64,000 nt of DNA, from NCBI GenBank assembly GCA_963720515.1, contig OY970397.1:992001-1056000 (forward strand). Reading direction: 5' to 3'. Each line of letters opens with the position of its first letter. Within the stretch, counting starts at the first letter, position 1. The notes beneath the pieces were generated by a model. It made no database searches and was not told where the DNA came from. It saw only the letters and a list, made by a program, of their open reading frames with translations. Shown piece after piece: positions 8,601 through 17,391 of this stretch. Made by a program: the position numbers and the translations under genes. Source of the DNA: G963720515 sp963720515. GTDB lineage: Bacteria; Actinomycetota; Thermoleophilia; Gaiellales; Gaiellaceae.

Positions 8601-9730
8601 ACTACGACCTGAGCGACGAGCACGAGCTGCTTCGCCGCACCGTCCGCGAGTTCGCCGAGGAGCGGATCGCGCCGGTTGCGGAGGAGCTGGACCGTGATCA
8701 CCGGTTCCCGTACGACATCGTCGAGGGCATGGCCAAGCTCGGGCTCATGGGGATTCCGATCGCCGAGGAGTACGAGGGGGCGGGCGGCGACACGCTCGCC
8801 TATGCGATCGCGATCGAGGAGCTGACGCGCGTGGACTCGTCCGTCGCGATCACGGTCGCGGCGCACACGTCCCTCGGCACGATGCCGATCTACCTCTTCG
8901 GGAGCGAGGAGCAGAAGCGCGAATGGCTGCCCGACCTCGCCTCCGGCCGCAAGCTCGGCGCCTTCGGCCTGACCGAGCCCGGCGCCGGCTCGGACGCGGG
9001 CGCGACGCAGACGCGCGCCGACCTGCGCGACGGCGAATGGGTCGTGAACGGCTCGAAGATCTTCATCACGAACGCAGGCACCGACATCTCGAAGTGCGTG
9101 ACGATCACCGCGCGCACGGGCGAGGACGAGATCTCGAACGTGATCGTCCCGAACGGCGCGCCCGGGTACGAGATCTCCGCGCAGATGGACAAGATCGGCT
9201 GGCGCGCGTCCGACACGCGCGAGCTCTCGTTCACCGACTGCGCCGTCCCCGAGGCGAACCTGCTCGGGCCGCGCGGCAACGGGTTCCGCCAGTTCCTCGA
9301 GATCCTCGACGGCGGCCGGATCTCCGTCGCGGCGATGGGCGCTGGCCTCGCCCAGGGCGCCTACGAGCAGGCGTTCCGCTACGCGAAGGAGCGGGAGCAG
9401 TTCGGCGGCCCGATCGCGAAGTTCCAGGCCGTGCAGTTCAAGCTCGCCGACATGGCGACGGAGATCGAGGCCGGACGCCAGCTCGTCTACAAGGCCGCGT
9501 GGCTCAAGGACCAGGGCCGCCCGTTCGCGCAGGAGGCGGCGATGGCGAAGCTCTACACCGGGATCCTCTCGAACCGCGTCGTGAACGACGCGCTCCAGAT
9601 CCACGGCGGCTATGGCTACATGGACGAGTACGCAATCTCGCGCTTCTACCGCGACCAGAAGGTGCTCGAGATCGGCGAGGGCACGAACGAGGTGCAGCGC
9701 ATGGTGATCGCCAAGCACCTCGGGCTCTAG
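8597..9730 (+). CDS. Acyl-CoA dehydrogenase
   Basis: FAD enzyme of 377 residues that introduces the alpha-beta double bond in acyl-CoA thioesters. Recognised from the N-terminal helical domain (ELLRRTVREFAEERIAPVAEEL), FGLTEPGAGSDAGATQTRA (flavin and substrate binding), the central beta domain WVVNGSKIFITNAGTD, and the C-terminal QIHGGYGYMDEY and FYRDQKVLEIGEGTNEVQR. The Glu in EIGEGTNE is the usual catalytic base position of short-chain and butyryl-type enzymes. GTG start overlaps the peptidase stop by GTGA. Chain-length specificity cannot be fixed; a role in fatty or branched-chain acyl-CoA oxidation together with the crotonase upstream is likely. Confidence 0.93.
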   Translation: MNYDLSDEHELLRRTVREFAEERIAPVAEELDRDHRFPYDIVEGMAKLGLMGIPIAEEYEGAGGDTLAYAIAIEELTRVDSSVAITVAAHTSLGTMPIYLFGSEEQKREWLPDLASGRKLGAFGLTEPGAGSDAGATQTRADLRDGEWVVNGSKIFITNAGTDISKCVTITARTGEDEISNVIVPNGAPGYEISAQMDKIGWRASDTRELSFTDCAVPEANLLGPRGNGFRQFLEILDGGRISVAAMGAGLAQGAYEQAFRYAKEREQFGGPIAKFQAVQFKLADMATEIEAGRQLVYKAAWLKDQGRPFAQEAAMAKLYTGILSNRVVNDALQIHGGYGYMDEYAISRFYRDQKVLEIGEGTNEVQRMVIAKHLGL

Positions 9731-9772
9731 CGGCGTATCCTCTCGCCCGCAACCGACCGGAAGGAGCCCGAA

Positions 9773-10024
9773 TTGCCGCTCTTCATGGACATCCACACGA
9801 TCGAGGGTGGCGTCGCATCGAAGGACGTCGCAGACGCGCACATGAAGGACCTCGAGGAGCAGGCCGCGCACGGCGTCAACTACAAGAACTACTGGGTGGA
9901 CGAGCAGGCGGGGAAGATCTTTTGCCTCGTCGAGGCCCCGAACGCCGAGGCCGCGCACACGGTGCACCGCGAGGCGCACGGGCTCGTCGCGGACGAGATC
10001 TACGAGGTGGAGGAAGGGTCGTAA
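9773..10024 (+). CDS. DUF4242-like small protein
   Basis: An 83-residue soluble protein, MPLFMDIHTIEGGVASKDVADAH at the N-terminus and EAPNAEAAHTVHREAHGLVADEIYEV at the C-terminus. This matches the pattern of the DUF4242 (SCO4226 nickel-binding-like ferredoxin fold) family, in which a metal site is made from His/Glu residues. The TTG at 9773 is chosen because an AAGGAG Shine-Dalgarno (9761-9766) stands 6 nt before it. It follows the acyl-CoA dehydrogenase by 42 bp and is followed by a strong terminator hairpin, so it is probably the last gene of that unit. Function unknown. Confidence 0.8.
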   Translation: MPLFMDIHTIEGGVASKDVADAHMKDLEEQAAHGVNYKNYWVDEQAGKIFCLVEAPNAEAAHTVHREAHGLVADEIYEVEEGS

Positions 10025-10029
10025 CACGC

Positions 10030-10064
10030 GCGCCCCGCGCCGCCTCGACGGCGGCGCGGGGCGC
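10030..10064. terminator. Strong bidirectional terminator hairpin
   Basis: A perfect 15-bp GC stem (10030-10044 with 10050-10064) and a TCGAC loop lie between the convergent DUF4242 gene and the secreted glycosidase gene. No U tract, as is common in actinobacterial terminators. Confidence 0.8.
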
Positions 10065-10078
10065 TGCTCGATCCGCCG

Positions 10079-11752
10079 CTAGCTCTGCGCGAGCGAGCGC
10101 CAGGTTGCCCAGCTCAGCTTGTGGCTCCAGTCGGTGCGGGCCAGTCCGATCGAGAGGTTGAAGTCCTCCCGCGAGTCCCCGGGAGCGTCGAGGTAGTTGA
10201 AGTACATCGAGTAGCGGACGTACGTCTTCGTCCGCAGGAAGTTGTGCTCCCGGCCGATCAGGCTCGCCTGCTTGGCGCCCGTGTAGTTGCACAGGATCCG
10301 GCGGCCGAACCGGTCGGTGCCGTTGTAGAACGGCCGGCTCGGGAAGCTCCACTCCGTCATCCAGATCCGCCTCGCCGACTCGCCGCGGTTCACCATGACC
10401 GTCCTCACGGAGCCGAGCTCGCGCATGCCGGGCGTGCTCGCCATCGTCGGGTTGGCCCCGCAGTACGACTTGAAGACGTAGGGGTGGAACCCGACGAAGC
10501 TCGGCGTGCACCCGGCGATGCCCGCGTCGTACGCCCTGCTCAGGTAGATGCTCGAGCGCATCTCGCGGATGCGTCCCGACCGGGGCGGGTCGATCCAGGT
10601 CGCTCGTCGGGCGGTCAGGCCGCCGATGCCGACGCGCGCACCGGGCCGCACGACGCGGATCTGCTGCGCCGCGCGGCAGAAGAGGCTCGTGAACTTCGGC
10701 GGGCTCGGGTCCTCGCTCAGGTGGTAGTTCGGCTTGTTCGGGTCAGGCTGCTGCTGGGGATCCCAGAAGGGCCGCGAGTTCTCCTCGTTCCAGATCTCGT
10801 AGGCGTAGGCCTTCGCGCCGTAGCGCTCGGTCAGCGTCCGGATGAACGTGTCCCAGGCGGGCCACCACTCGACGTCCGGGTAGCCGAACGGGCCGAACTT
10901 CGCGCCTGCCGGGCTCCGCCGCTCGGGGTGGCGCGCCCAGTTGGGCGAGCCCACCGGGGTCAGGACGAGCTGGAGCCCACGCGAGGCCGCGGCGTTCACG
11001 ACGCGGTCGTACTTCGCCCAGTTGCTCTCGCTCCAGACGCCCTCGCTCGGCTGGACGTCCCACCAGTAGACGCTGAGACGATGCATGCGGGACCGGGTAC
11101 GCACCATCTCGTCCAGGGCCACGTCGACCGAGTGATCCCACTTGGCCTCCGGATGGTTGGGGTCATACGGCACAAGCGCCCAGTCCACGAGCTGGCGCGT
11201 GTTGAAGCCCCTCGCGTGCGCGGGGAGCGCCGCCGCGGCCGTCGCCGCGGTGCACACGGCCGCGCTCTCGGAGTACGTCCCGTACCAGCCCGTGTCTCCC
11301 GTGTACATCCCGTCGGGCGAGGCCGCGTCCGTCGACGGCCCACCGTCCGGCGACGCGCCGTCGGGCGAGGCGCCGTCGGGTGAGGCGCCGGTCGCGGGCG
11401 AACCGCCGTACGTCCCGGAGGCGGACTCGTCCATGAACGTGTCGTAGGGCTGGCCGTCAGCCCCGTAGGTCTCGGCGGACTCGACCGTGTCCCCGCTCGT
11501 GGGCTGCGCGTAGGTGTCGGCTCCGGCCGAGTCGTCGCACGACACCTGCTCGGCGCCGGCGGGCGCCGTCGCGCCGCCGTCGTAGTACACCGTGCCCTCC
11601 GGGGCGGCGCCGTCCGGTGCCGCGCCGTCGTCCGGCAGCGCACCGGACGCGCCGGCCGGAAGCGCGAGCGCGACTCCGGCGAGCGCGTAGGCCGCGAGGA
11701 GCACGCGGCTGCGGGAGGACGCCCGAGGCGCCCTCTTCGATCCTGCACCCAT
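10079..11752 (-). CDS. Secreted glycoside hydrolase-like protein (GH39/GH5-type TIM barrel)
   Basis: 557 residues. An N-terminal signal peptide (basic residues, then VLLAAYALAGVALALPAGASG) is followed by about 140 residues of Gly/Asp/Pro/Ser-rich linker containing three ASPDG repeats (about 122-136) and two spaced cysteines. From about residue 183 a TIM-barrel begins (FNTRQLVDWALVPYD). The candidate acid/base Glu is in YAYEIWNEENS (about residue 323) and the candidate nucleophile Glu in IWMTEWSFPSRP (about 467), the standard arrangement of clan A glycosidases, resembling GH39/GH5 xylosidase-type enzymes. It should act outside the cell on plant or microbial glycans; substrate unknown. The flanking gene is unrelated threonine ammonia-lyase, 100 bp away. 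SD-like AAGGGGGAAGG precedes the ATG. Confidence 0.8.
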   Translation of the reverse strand: MGAGSKRAPRASSRSRVLLAAYALAGVALALPAGASGALPDDGAAPDGAAPEGTVYYDGGATAPAGAEQVSCDDSAGADTYAQPTSGDTVESAETYGADGQPYDTFMDESASGTYGGSPATGASPDGASPDGASPDGGPSTDAASPDGMYTGDTGWYGTYSESAAVCTAATAAAALPAHARGFNTRQLVDWALVPYDPNHPEAKWDHSVDVALDEMVRTRSRMHRLSVYWWDVQPSEGVWSESNWAKYDRVVNAAASRGLQLVLTPVGSPNWARHPERRSPAGAKFGPFGYPDVEWWPAWDTFIRTLTERYGAKAYAYEIWNEENSRPFWDPQQQPDPNKPNYHLSEDPSPPKFTSLFCRAAQQIRVVRPGARVGIGGLTARRATWIDPPRSGRIREMRSSIYLSRAYDAGIAGCTPSFVGFHPYVFKSYCGANPTMASTPGMRELGSVRTVMVNRGESARRIWMTEWSFPSRPFYNGTDRFGRRILCNYTGAKQASLIGREHNFLRTKTYVRYSMYFNYLDAPGDSREDFNLSIGLARTDWSHKLSWATWRSLAQS

Positions 11753-11852
11753 GACCCTTCCCCCTTGTGAAGGCCGCCGGCCGCAGCAACGGCGGCGAGC
11801 AACACCAGGCGCCGAATCCTACTCCGTTCGCGCGGCGCGATCCAGGCGCCGG

Positions 11853-13049
11853 CTAGCGGAGCCGCTCGGCCCGGAACCCCCATTCCTCGAGCCGCTCGAG
11901 CACCTCGACGCAATGCTCTTCGTCGCGGGTCTGGAGCGTGAGCTCGACGGCCGTCTCGCCGAGCGGCACCGCGAACCCCTCGCGGAGGTGCTGGACGGCG
12001 ATCACGTTCACGCGCTCGCCCGCGATGAGCGAGAGGAGCAGCGCGAGCGCGCCGGGCCGGTCGCGCACGTAGGTGCGAACCACGAGGAAGCGCCCGGCGA
12101 GCGTGAGGCTCGAGCGGGCGACCTCCATGAGGAGCGTCGCGTCGATGTTCCCGCCCGAGAGCACCGCGCAGGCGGGGCCCGAGCCGTCGATCTTGCCCCC
12201 GACGAGCGCGGCCACCGTCACCGCGCCCGCGCCCTCGACGACGAGCTTCGAGCGCTCGAGCAGGAGCACGATCGCGCTCGCGATCTCGTCGTCGGTGACG
12301 GTCACGACGCCGTCGAGGCGGTCCTCGAGGATCTTCGTCGTGAGCTCGCCAGGGACCTTCACGGCGATCCCGTCTGCGATCGTCTGACCGCCGACCTGGC
12401 CTCCCGCGAACGGGGCGCAGCGCGCCGCCTGAACGCCGACGAGGCGCACGTTCGGGCGGATCTCTTTCAGCGCGATCGCAATGCCGGCCGCGAGCCCGCC
12501 ACCGCCGATGGGGACGAGGACGACGTCGAGCGGGTCGCCGAGCTGCTCGGCCAGCTCGAGCCCAAGCGTCCCTTGCCCGGCGACGATCGCAGGGTCCTCG
12601 AACGGATGCACGAAGGTCGAGCCTTCGGCGGCCTGGCGCTGCGATGCCTCGTAGGCCTCGTCGTACCCCACGCCCGTCATGACGACGGTCGCGCCGTAGC
12701 CCTTGGTCGCGTCCACCTTGGCCATGGGTGCGTCCTCCGGGACGAAGATCGTCGCCGCGACGCCCACCTCGCGCGCGGCCCACGCGACCGCCTGGCCGTG
12801 GTTGCCCGCGCTCGCCGCAACCACGCCGGCCTCGCGCGCCTCCGCCGGCAGCGTGGCGAGCTTGTTCACCGCGCCGCGGATCTTGAACGAGCCCGTCCGC
12901 TGGAGGTTCTCCGCCTTGAGCGTGACCGGACGCCCGGCGAGCCGACCGATCGTCTCCGACCCGTAGACGGGGGTCGCGCGCGCGAGACCGGCGAGCCGCT
13001 CCCGCGCCGCCTGGACGTCAGCGAATGTCGGGGCCGCGTCCATCACCAT
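11853..13049 (-). CDS. ilvA: Threonine ammonia-lyase
   Basis: PLP-dependent enzyme of 398 residues converting threonine to 2-oxobutanoate and ammonia. The Schiff-base Lys is in LQRTGSFKIRGAVNKLATL; the phosphate-binding glycine loop is PIGGGGLAAGIAIAL; a C-terminal ACT domain begins about residue 320 (FLVVRTYVRDRPGALALLLSL), the short form found in catabolic-type or IlvA-like enzymes with one ACT domain. Start at 13049 (MVMDAAPTF) or the ATG two codons later; either overlaps the end of meaB by 26-32 bp, so the two are co-transcribed. 2-Oxobutanoate leads to propionyl-CoA, which links it metabolically to the methylmalonyl-CoA route served by MeaB. Confidence 0.92.
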   Translation of the reverse strand: MVMDAAPTFADVQAARERLAGLARATPVYGSETIGRLAGRPVTLKAENLQRTGSFKIRGAVNKLATLPAEAREAGVVAASAGNHGQAVAWAAREVGVAATIFVPEDAPMAKVDATKGYGATVVMTGVGYDEAYEASQRQAAEGSTFVHPFEDPAIVAGQGTLGLELAEQLGDPLDVVLVPIGGGGLAAGIAIALKEIRPNVRLVGVQAARCAPFAGGQVGGQTIADGIAVKVPGELTTKILEDRLDGVVTVTDDEIASAIVLLLERSKLVVEGAGAVTVAALVGGKIDGSGPACAVLSGGNIDATLLMEVARSSLTLAGRFLVVRTYVRDRPGALALLLSLIAGERVNVIAVQHLREGFAVPLGETAVELTLQTRDEEHCVEVLERLEEWGFRAERLR

Positions 13050-14007
13050 CGTCCAGCTTGAAGACCTTCTCCATGATCTCCTCGACCGCCGTCAGCGGGT
13101 CGAGTGTGCGCCCGCGCACCTCGTCGAGCAGCCGCGCGAGCTCGGGGTCGTCCTTGACCGCCCGGCGGAGATGGAGGCTCGCACGCGAGCTCGCGAGCGC
13201 GAACACCTCGCCGGCGAGGTTGTCGCCGCGCTTGGCCGCAAGCCGCCCCGCGTCCCCGAGGAACGCCCGGTGCCCCTCGATCGCCGTCCAGAGCTTGTCG
13301 ATTCCCTCGCCGCGGACGGCCTCGGTCAGGATGATCGGCGGCGTCCAGTCGCGCTCCGCGCCGATCGCGAGAATCGAGCGCACCTCGTTCAGCATGGTCT
13401 TGGCCGCCGGATGGTCGCGCTTGTTGACGACGATCACGTCGGGGATCTCCATGATCCCGGCCTTGAGCGCCTGGATCGAGTCGCCTGAGCCGGGCATGAG
13501 CGCGAGCACGGTCGTGTCCGCGATGCCGGTGATCTCGACCTCGCTCTGGCCGGTCCCCACCGTCTCGACGAAGACGAGGTCCTTGCCCGCCGCGTCGAGG
13601 ACGAGCGCGGCCTGGAGCGTCGCCTCCGCAAGCCCGCCGAGATGCCCGCGCGTGCCCATGGAGCGGATGAAGACCTCGGGGTCGAGGAAGTGGTCGGCGA
13701 GGCGGATGCGGTCGCCGAGGAGCGCGCCCGCCGTGAACGGGCTCGACGGATCCACGGAGATGACGCCGACGCTCCTCTCCTGCGCGCGCACGTGGCGGAT
13801 GAGCGCGCCGACGAGCGTGGACTTCCCGACCCCGGGCGGCCCGGTCATCCCGATCACGTACGCGTTGCCGGTCGCGGGATAGAGCTCCCGCACGAGCTCG
13901 GCCGCGAGCGGGTCGCCGTTCTCGATCAGGCTGATGGCGCGAGCGAGCGCGCGGCGGTCGCCGTCGCGGACGCCGTCGACGAGCGTGTCGCGCGTCCAGG
14001 CTGTCAC
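13018..14007 (-). CDS. meaB: Methylmalonyl-CoA mutase-associated GTPase MeaB
   Basis: G3E P-loop GTPase of 329 residues that protects and reloads the B12-dependent methylmalonyl-CoA mutase. Motifs in order: Walker A GMTGPPGVGKSTLVGAL, VISVDPSSPFTAGALLGDRIR, the characteristic FIRSMGTRGHLGGLAEAT, Walker B/switch FVETVGTGQSEVEI, and the guanine specificity motif VVNKRDHP. GTG start at 14007 overlaps the upstream MFS stop as GTGA. The mutase itself is not in the window. Identification is firm because the RSMGTRGHLGG and ETVGTGQSE motifs are diagnostic. Confidence 0.95.
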   Translation of the reverse strand: MTAWTRDTLVDGVRDGDRRALARAISLIENGDPLAAELVRELYPATGNAYVIGMTGPPGVGKSTLVGALIRHVRAQERSVGVISVDPSSPFTAGALLGDRIRLADHFLDPEVFIRSMGTRGHLGGLAEATLQAALVLDAAGKDLVFVETVGTGQSEVEITGIADTTVLALMPGSGDSIQALKAGIMEIPDVIVVNKRDHPAAKTMLNEVRSILAIGAERDWTPPIILTEAVRGEGIDKLWTAIEGHRAFLGDAGRLAAKRGDNLAGEVFALASSRASLHLRRAVKDDPELARLLDEVRGRTLDPLTAVEEIMEKVFKLDDGDGRGPDIR

Positions 14008-15239
14008 GAGGAGCTCCCCACGGGAACCGGCAGGCCCGCGCGGTCGTCCCGTCCGAGCATCACGACCGCGATGAGCGCCCCGAGCGCGCAGAGCCCGCCC
14101 GCGGCGGCCCAGGCGGCCCGCGCCCCGAAGACCTCGGTGAAGATCCCGGCGAGGATCAGGCCAACGCCGAGCACCGCGTTCCCGACGCTCATGAGGACGG
14201 CGAAGGCGCGGCCGCGCAGCGCGTCCGGCGACCCGCGCTGGACGAGGATCGCATTGCAGACGACGGCCGCGCCGTTCCCGGCTCCGGCCACCGCGGCACA
14301 GGCGGCGGCGATCCAGACGTCCGGCGCGATCGAGGCGCCGACGAGCCCGGCGCCCATCGTCGCAATCGAGAGCCCGTACGGCCCGCGGACGCCGTGCGAG
14401 GCGATGAGCTTGCCGGCCGCGAGGCTCCCGACCGCGAGTCCGACCGCCCCGCTCGCCACGAGGAGCCCGTAGCCGAAGTTCCCGGCCCCGAAGACGTCGC
14501 GGGCGAGGAAGACCTCGGCCACATTCACCGCGGCGCTCCCGAGCATGACGACGCTCCAGGCGGCGAGGACCGTGAGAAGCGGCCGCGAGTGGAAGACGAG
14601 CGAGATTCCGTCGGCGAGGTCGCGCAGGTGGCCGCTCGACGCGGCCGCCGCCTCCTGGAGCGGACGGCGGATCCGCAGGAGGAAGAGCGCGGAGACGACG
14701 AAGCTCGCCGTGTTGACGAGGTAGGCCGGGTCGGGCCCGAAGAGCGCGACGAGTGCGCCGCCGATCAGGGCGCCCGCGGCCCAGGTCAGGTTGTCGGCCG
14801 TCTGGAGGAGCGCGTTCGCGGCGGGAAGCTCGTCCGGCTCGACCACGTTCGGCACGCTCGCGTAGACGGCAGGACGGAAGAAGCTGGTGGCGATCCCGGC
14901 GCAGAGCGCGAGCCCGACGACCGCCGTCGCGCTCGGCGCGAACGGAAGGGCGACGAAGATCGCCGCGCGCGCGAGGTCCGCGCCGACGAGGATCCCCCGG
15001 CGCGGCAGCCGGTCGAGGAGCGGGCCGGCGACAAAGCCGAAGACGACGCTCGGGAGGAACTCCGCCAGGAGCAGGACGCCGATCCAGCGCGGGTCGGCCG
15101 TCCGGTCCGTGACGTCCACGACGAGCGCGACGTACGCGAGCCACGTCCCGATTCCGGACGCGATGGTCGAGACGAGGAGGAGCCGGAAATCCCGGCCGCG
15201 CACCGGTCCCAGGAGGGCTCGGTCGCGGCCCGTTGGCAC
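14004..15239 (-). CDS. MFS transporter (MFS_3/EntS-like)
   Basis: Membrane protein of 411 residues with about twelve transmembrane segments, opening with RDFRLLLVSTIASGIGTWLAYVAL, the style of the enterobactin-exporter-like MFS_3 branch. The conserved inter-helix loop reads GPLLDRLPRRGILVGAD. A central cytoplasmic loop (IRRPLQEAAAASSGHLRD) separates the two six-helix halves. Such proteins export small molecules or siderophores; the substrate is unknown. It heads an operon with meaB and ilvA, overlapping meaB by GTGA, but nothing in the sequence ties it to their metabolism. Confidence 0.87.
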   Translation of the reverse strand: MPTGRDRALLGPVRGRDFRLLLVSTIASGIGTWLAYVALVVDVTDRTADPRWIGVLLLAEFLPSVVFGFVAGPLLDRLPRRGILVGADLARAAIFVALPFAPSATAVVGLALCAGIATSFFRPAVYASVPNVVEPDELPAANALLQTADNLTWAAGALIGGALVALFGPDPAYLVNTASFVVSALFLLRIRRPLQEAAAASSGHLRDLADGISLVFHSRPLLTVLAAWSVVMLGSAAVNVAEVFLARDVFGAGNFGYGLLVASGAVGLAVGSLAAGKLIASHGVRGPYGLSIATMGAGLVGASIAPDVWIAAACAAVAGAGNGAAVVCNAILVQRGSPDALRGRAFAVLMSVGNAVLGVGLILAGIFTEVFGARAAWAAAGGLCALGALIAVVMLGRDDRAGLPVPVGSSS

Positions 15240-15275
15240 GCGGCAACCGTACCAGCGTGCCCGGCGGCGGATGGA

Positions 15276-16391
15276 CTAGCCCGGGACGGTCGTCAGGACG
15301 CGCGCGAACGCGGCGCCGAAGAGCTCGTTCTCCTCCTCGGTGCCAACGGTGACACGGATCGCATCGGGCGCGCCGAAGGGCGCCAGCGGGCGCACGATCA
15401 CGCCCTCGCGAAGCAGCGCGTCGTACAGCCGCGCCACCGGCCGGCCCGTGTCCACGTAGATGAAATTGGCCACGGCCGGCGTTGCGACCTCGACCCCGCG
15501 CGGTGCGCAGATCTCGATCAGGCGCTCGCGCCCGGCGGCCGTGAGCGCGCGGCGCCGGGCGAGCTCCTCGGGGTCGCCGAGGCTCGCGAGCGCGGCGTCC
15601 TGCGCGGTCTGGTTGATGTCGAACGCGTTCCGAACCTTGCGGATCGCAGCGACGACGTCGGGTGGCCCGACGCCGTAACCGACGCGCAGCCCGGCGAGCC
15701 CGTAGATCTTCGAAAACGTCCGCAGGCAGAGGACGCGCCGCCCGTCGCGCTTCAGGTACTCGGCGATCCCGTCCGGGTAGTCCGGCGCCTCGACGAACTC
15801 GAAGTACGCCTCGTCGAGCACGGTGAGGACATGGTCGGGCACCCGCTCGAAGTAGGCGTCGATCGCCTCCCGGCCAACCATGGTCCCGGTCGGGTTGTTC
15901 GGGTTCGCGACGTAGACGATCTTCGTGCGCTCGGTAATCGCGGCGAGGAGCGCCTCGAGGTCGTAGCGGTGGCCGGAGAGCGGAACCGTGACCGGCGTCG
16001 CGCCCATCTTGATCGCGTCGAGGACGTAGCTCGGGAACGACGGCCACCCGCAGACGATCTCGTCGCCGGGATCGAGCGTCGCGACCGAGAGGTACATGAT
16101 CACGCCGTCCGCGCCGGCCGCGAGGGCCACGTTCCCGGGGTCCACTCCGTGCCGCTCGGCGAGCGCGAGGGTTAGCCGGTACGCGCCGCCGTCGGGGTAG
16201 CGATTGAGGTCGGCGGCGCCGCGCTCAATCGCCGCCTGGGCGGCGGGAAACGGCGCGAACGGCCCCTCGTTCGACGCGAGCTTGACGACGCGCTCGAGCC
16301 CGAGCTCGCGCTGCACCTCCTCCACCGGCTTGCCCGGCTCGTAGGGCACGAGATCGGCGATCGCGGGGCGGAAGAGGTCGCCGGCGGGCAC
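15276..16391 (-). CDS. hisC: Histidinol-phosphate aminotransferase
   Basis: Fold-type I PLP enzyme of 371 residues. Diagnostic stretches are LVPYEPGKPVEEVQRELG at the N-terminus, VKLASNEGPFAPFP, YVANPNNPTGTMV, LDEAYFEFV, and the Schiff-base Lys in LRTFSKIYGLAGLRVGYG, ending with IRVTVGTEEENELF. It transfers an amino group to imidazole-acetol phosphate in histidine synthesis; related enzymes act on aromatic amino acids, and no other his gene is near, so an aromatic aminotransferase role is possible. The GTG start at 16391 has a TAGGCT box 6 nt upstream, which implies a leaderless message. Confidence 0.9.
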   Translation of the reverse strand: MPAGDLFRPAIADLVPYEPGKPVEEVQRELGLERVVKLASNEGPFAPFPAAQAAIERGAADLNRYPDGGAYRLTLALAERHGVDPGNVALAAGADGVIMYLSVATLDPGDEIVCGWPSFPSYVLDAIKMGATPVTVPLSGHRYDLEALLAAITERTKIVYVANPNNPTGTMVGREAIDAYFERVPDHVLTVLDEAYFEFVEAPDYPDGIAEYLKRDGRRVLCLRTFSKIYGLAGLRVGYGVGPPDVVAAIRKVRNAFDINQTAQDAALASLGDPEELARRRALTAAGRERLIEICAPRGVEVATPAVANFIYVDTGRPVARLYDALLREGVIVRPLAPFGAPDAIRVTVGTEEENELFGAAFARVLTTVPG

Positions 16392-16397
16392 GAGGGA

Positions 16398-16417
16398 AGC
16401 CTAGTTGCCACTACCCT
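16398..16417. promoter_or_regulatory. Back-to-back leaderless -10 elements of hisC and the Lon-N gene
   Basis: On the minus strand TAGGCT (16403-16398) is 6 nt before the hisC GTG. On the plus strand TACCCT (16412-16417) is 6 nt before the ATG of the Lon-N gene. Both would place the transcription start on the start codon. Confidence 0.55.
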
Positions 16418-16423
16418 TCCGGC

Positions 16424-17035
16424 ATGGAGGAGATCGGCCTGTTTCCGCTTCCGCTCGTGCTCGTCCCCGGCGAGCAGACGCCGCTGCACGTCTTCGAGCC
16501 GCGCTACAAGGAGCTGATCGGCGAGTGTCTCGACCGCGGCCTGCCGTTCGGCCTCGTGCTCGCCGACGACGAGGGCATGCGCGACGTGGGCACCCGCGCC
16601 GCGGTGGTCGAGGTGCTCGAGCGCTTCGAGGACGGCCGGCTGAACGTGGTCGTCGAGGGACGCGAGCGCTTCAAGCTCCTCGAGCTCACCGAAGGCCGCG
16701 CGTTCGCGACGGCCGAAGTGGACGAGATCGAGGACGAGGGCGACGAGCCGACCGCCGAGGAGCGCGAGCGCTGCCTGGCCGCCTACGACCGCGTGGTCGA
16801 GGCCGCGGCCGCCGAGCTCGACGAGTTCGACCGTGGCGGCGACTTCATCTCGTTCCAGGTCGTGTCGCGCATCGACCTGGGGACGGACGTCAAGCAGACC
16901 CTCCTCGAGATGCGTTCGGAGCGCGAACGAGTCGTCCGTCTGACCGAGCTCCTCGACGGCGCCGCCGAGGCGGTCGCCCGCGAGCGCGAGGTGCGCGACC
17001 GGGCCTCCGGCAACGGCCGCGTCGAAGCGCTCTAG
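16424..17035 (+). CDS. Lon N-terminal (LON substrate-binding) domain protein
   Basis: A stand-alone LON-N domain of 203 residues, without ATPase or protease domains. The N-terminal signature is FPLPLVLVPGEQTPLHVFEPRYKELI, followed by FGLVLADDEGMRDVGTRAAVVEVLERFEDGRLNVV-type beta strands and a helical C-terminal half (LDEFDRGGDFISFQVVSRI). Such proteins are widespread in actinobacteria and proteobacteria; they are thought to bind substrates or partners but have no proven activity. It is divergent from hisC with a shared compact promoter region and ends in a CTAG shared with the next, convergent gene. Confidence 0.9.
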   Translation: MEEIGLFPLPLVLVPGEQTPLHVFEPRYKELIGECLDRGLPFGLVLADDEGMRDVGTRAAVVEVLERFEDGRLNVVVEGRERFKLLELTEGRAFATAEVDEIEDEGDEPTAEERERCLAAYDRVVEAAAAELDEFDRGGDFISFQVVSRIDLGTDVKQTLLEMRSERERVVRLTELLDGAAEAVAREREVRDRASGNGRVEAL

Positions 17036-17391
17036 ACCCGCCGAACGCCGTGGACGGGGCGGCCCGCCGCCTCCCATGCGTAGTACGACGCGCTCGGCCC
17101 GAACTCCGGGGCGTACGTCGTGACCCGCGGGTTCCGGCCGACCTCCTTGGCGCGCTGGGCGTGGCGGAGCAGGTTCGGGTCGTCGCGCTCCTGCCACACG
17201 AGGATGAGGTGCGCCGCGGTCATGAACTCGGCGACGAACGTGCACCCCTCCGCCGGACACGGGAACGGGTTGGTGCCGACGCACCACCAGCCGGCGTGGT
17301 CCTCCGCACCGTCGTCGGTCCAGAGCGCCTCGTCCTCGAGCAGCTCCGGCTCGCCCGTGAGGACGCCCGGCTCGAGCGGCGCCGAGCTCAC
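17032..17391 (-). CDS. Hypothetical protein, 119 aa, aromatic-rich
   Basis: I do not recognise the family. The GTG at 17391 overlaps the stop of the upstream acetyltransferase gene as GTGA, which fixes the start and shows co-translation. The protein has two regions of interest: HAGWWCVGTNPFPCPAEGC, with three cysteines in a spacing (C-x7-C-x4-C) that could contribute to a metal site, and FMTAAHLILVWQERDDPNLL, after which RVTTYAPEFGPSASYYAW follows. No signal peptide or membrane helix. Its stop codon shares a CTAG with the convergent Lon-N gene. Confidence 0.75.
   Translation of the reverse strand: MSSAPLEPGVLTGEPELLEDEALWTDDGAEDHAGWWCVGTNPFPCPAEGCTFVAEFMTAAHLILVWQERDDPNLLRHAQRAKEVGRNPRVTTYAPEFGPSASYYAWEAAGRPVHGVRRV

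Noticed and set aside
13018..16047. 1009-residue minus-strand open frame fused to MeaB
   Set aside because: Only the last 329 residues are MeaB; the rest is a shadow of the MFS and hisC genes, and a GTG at 14007 with GTGA overlap gives the true start.
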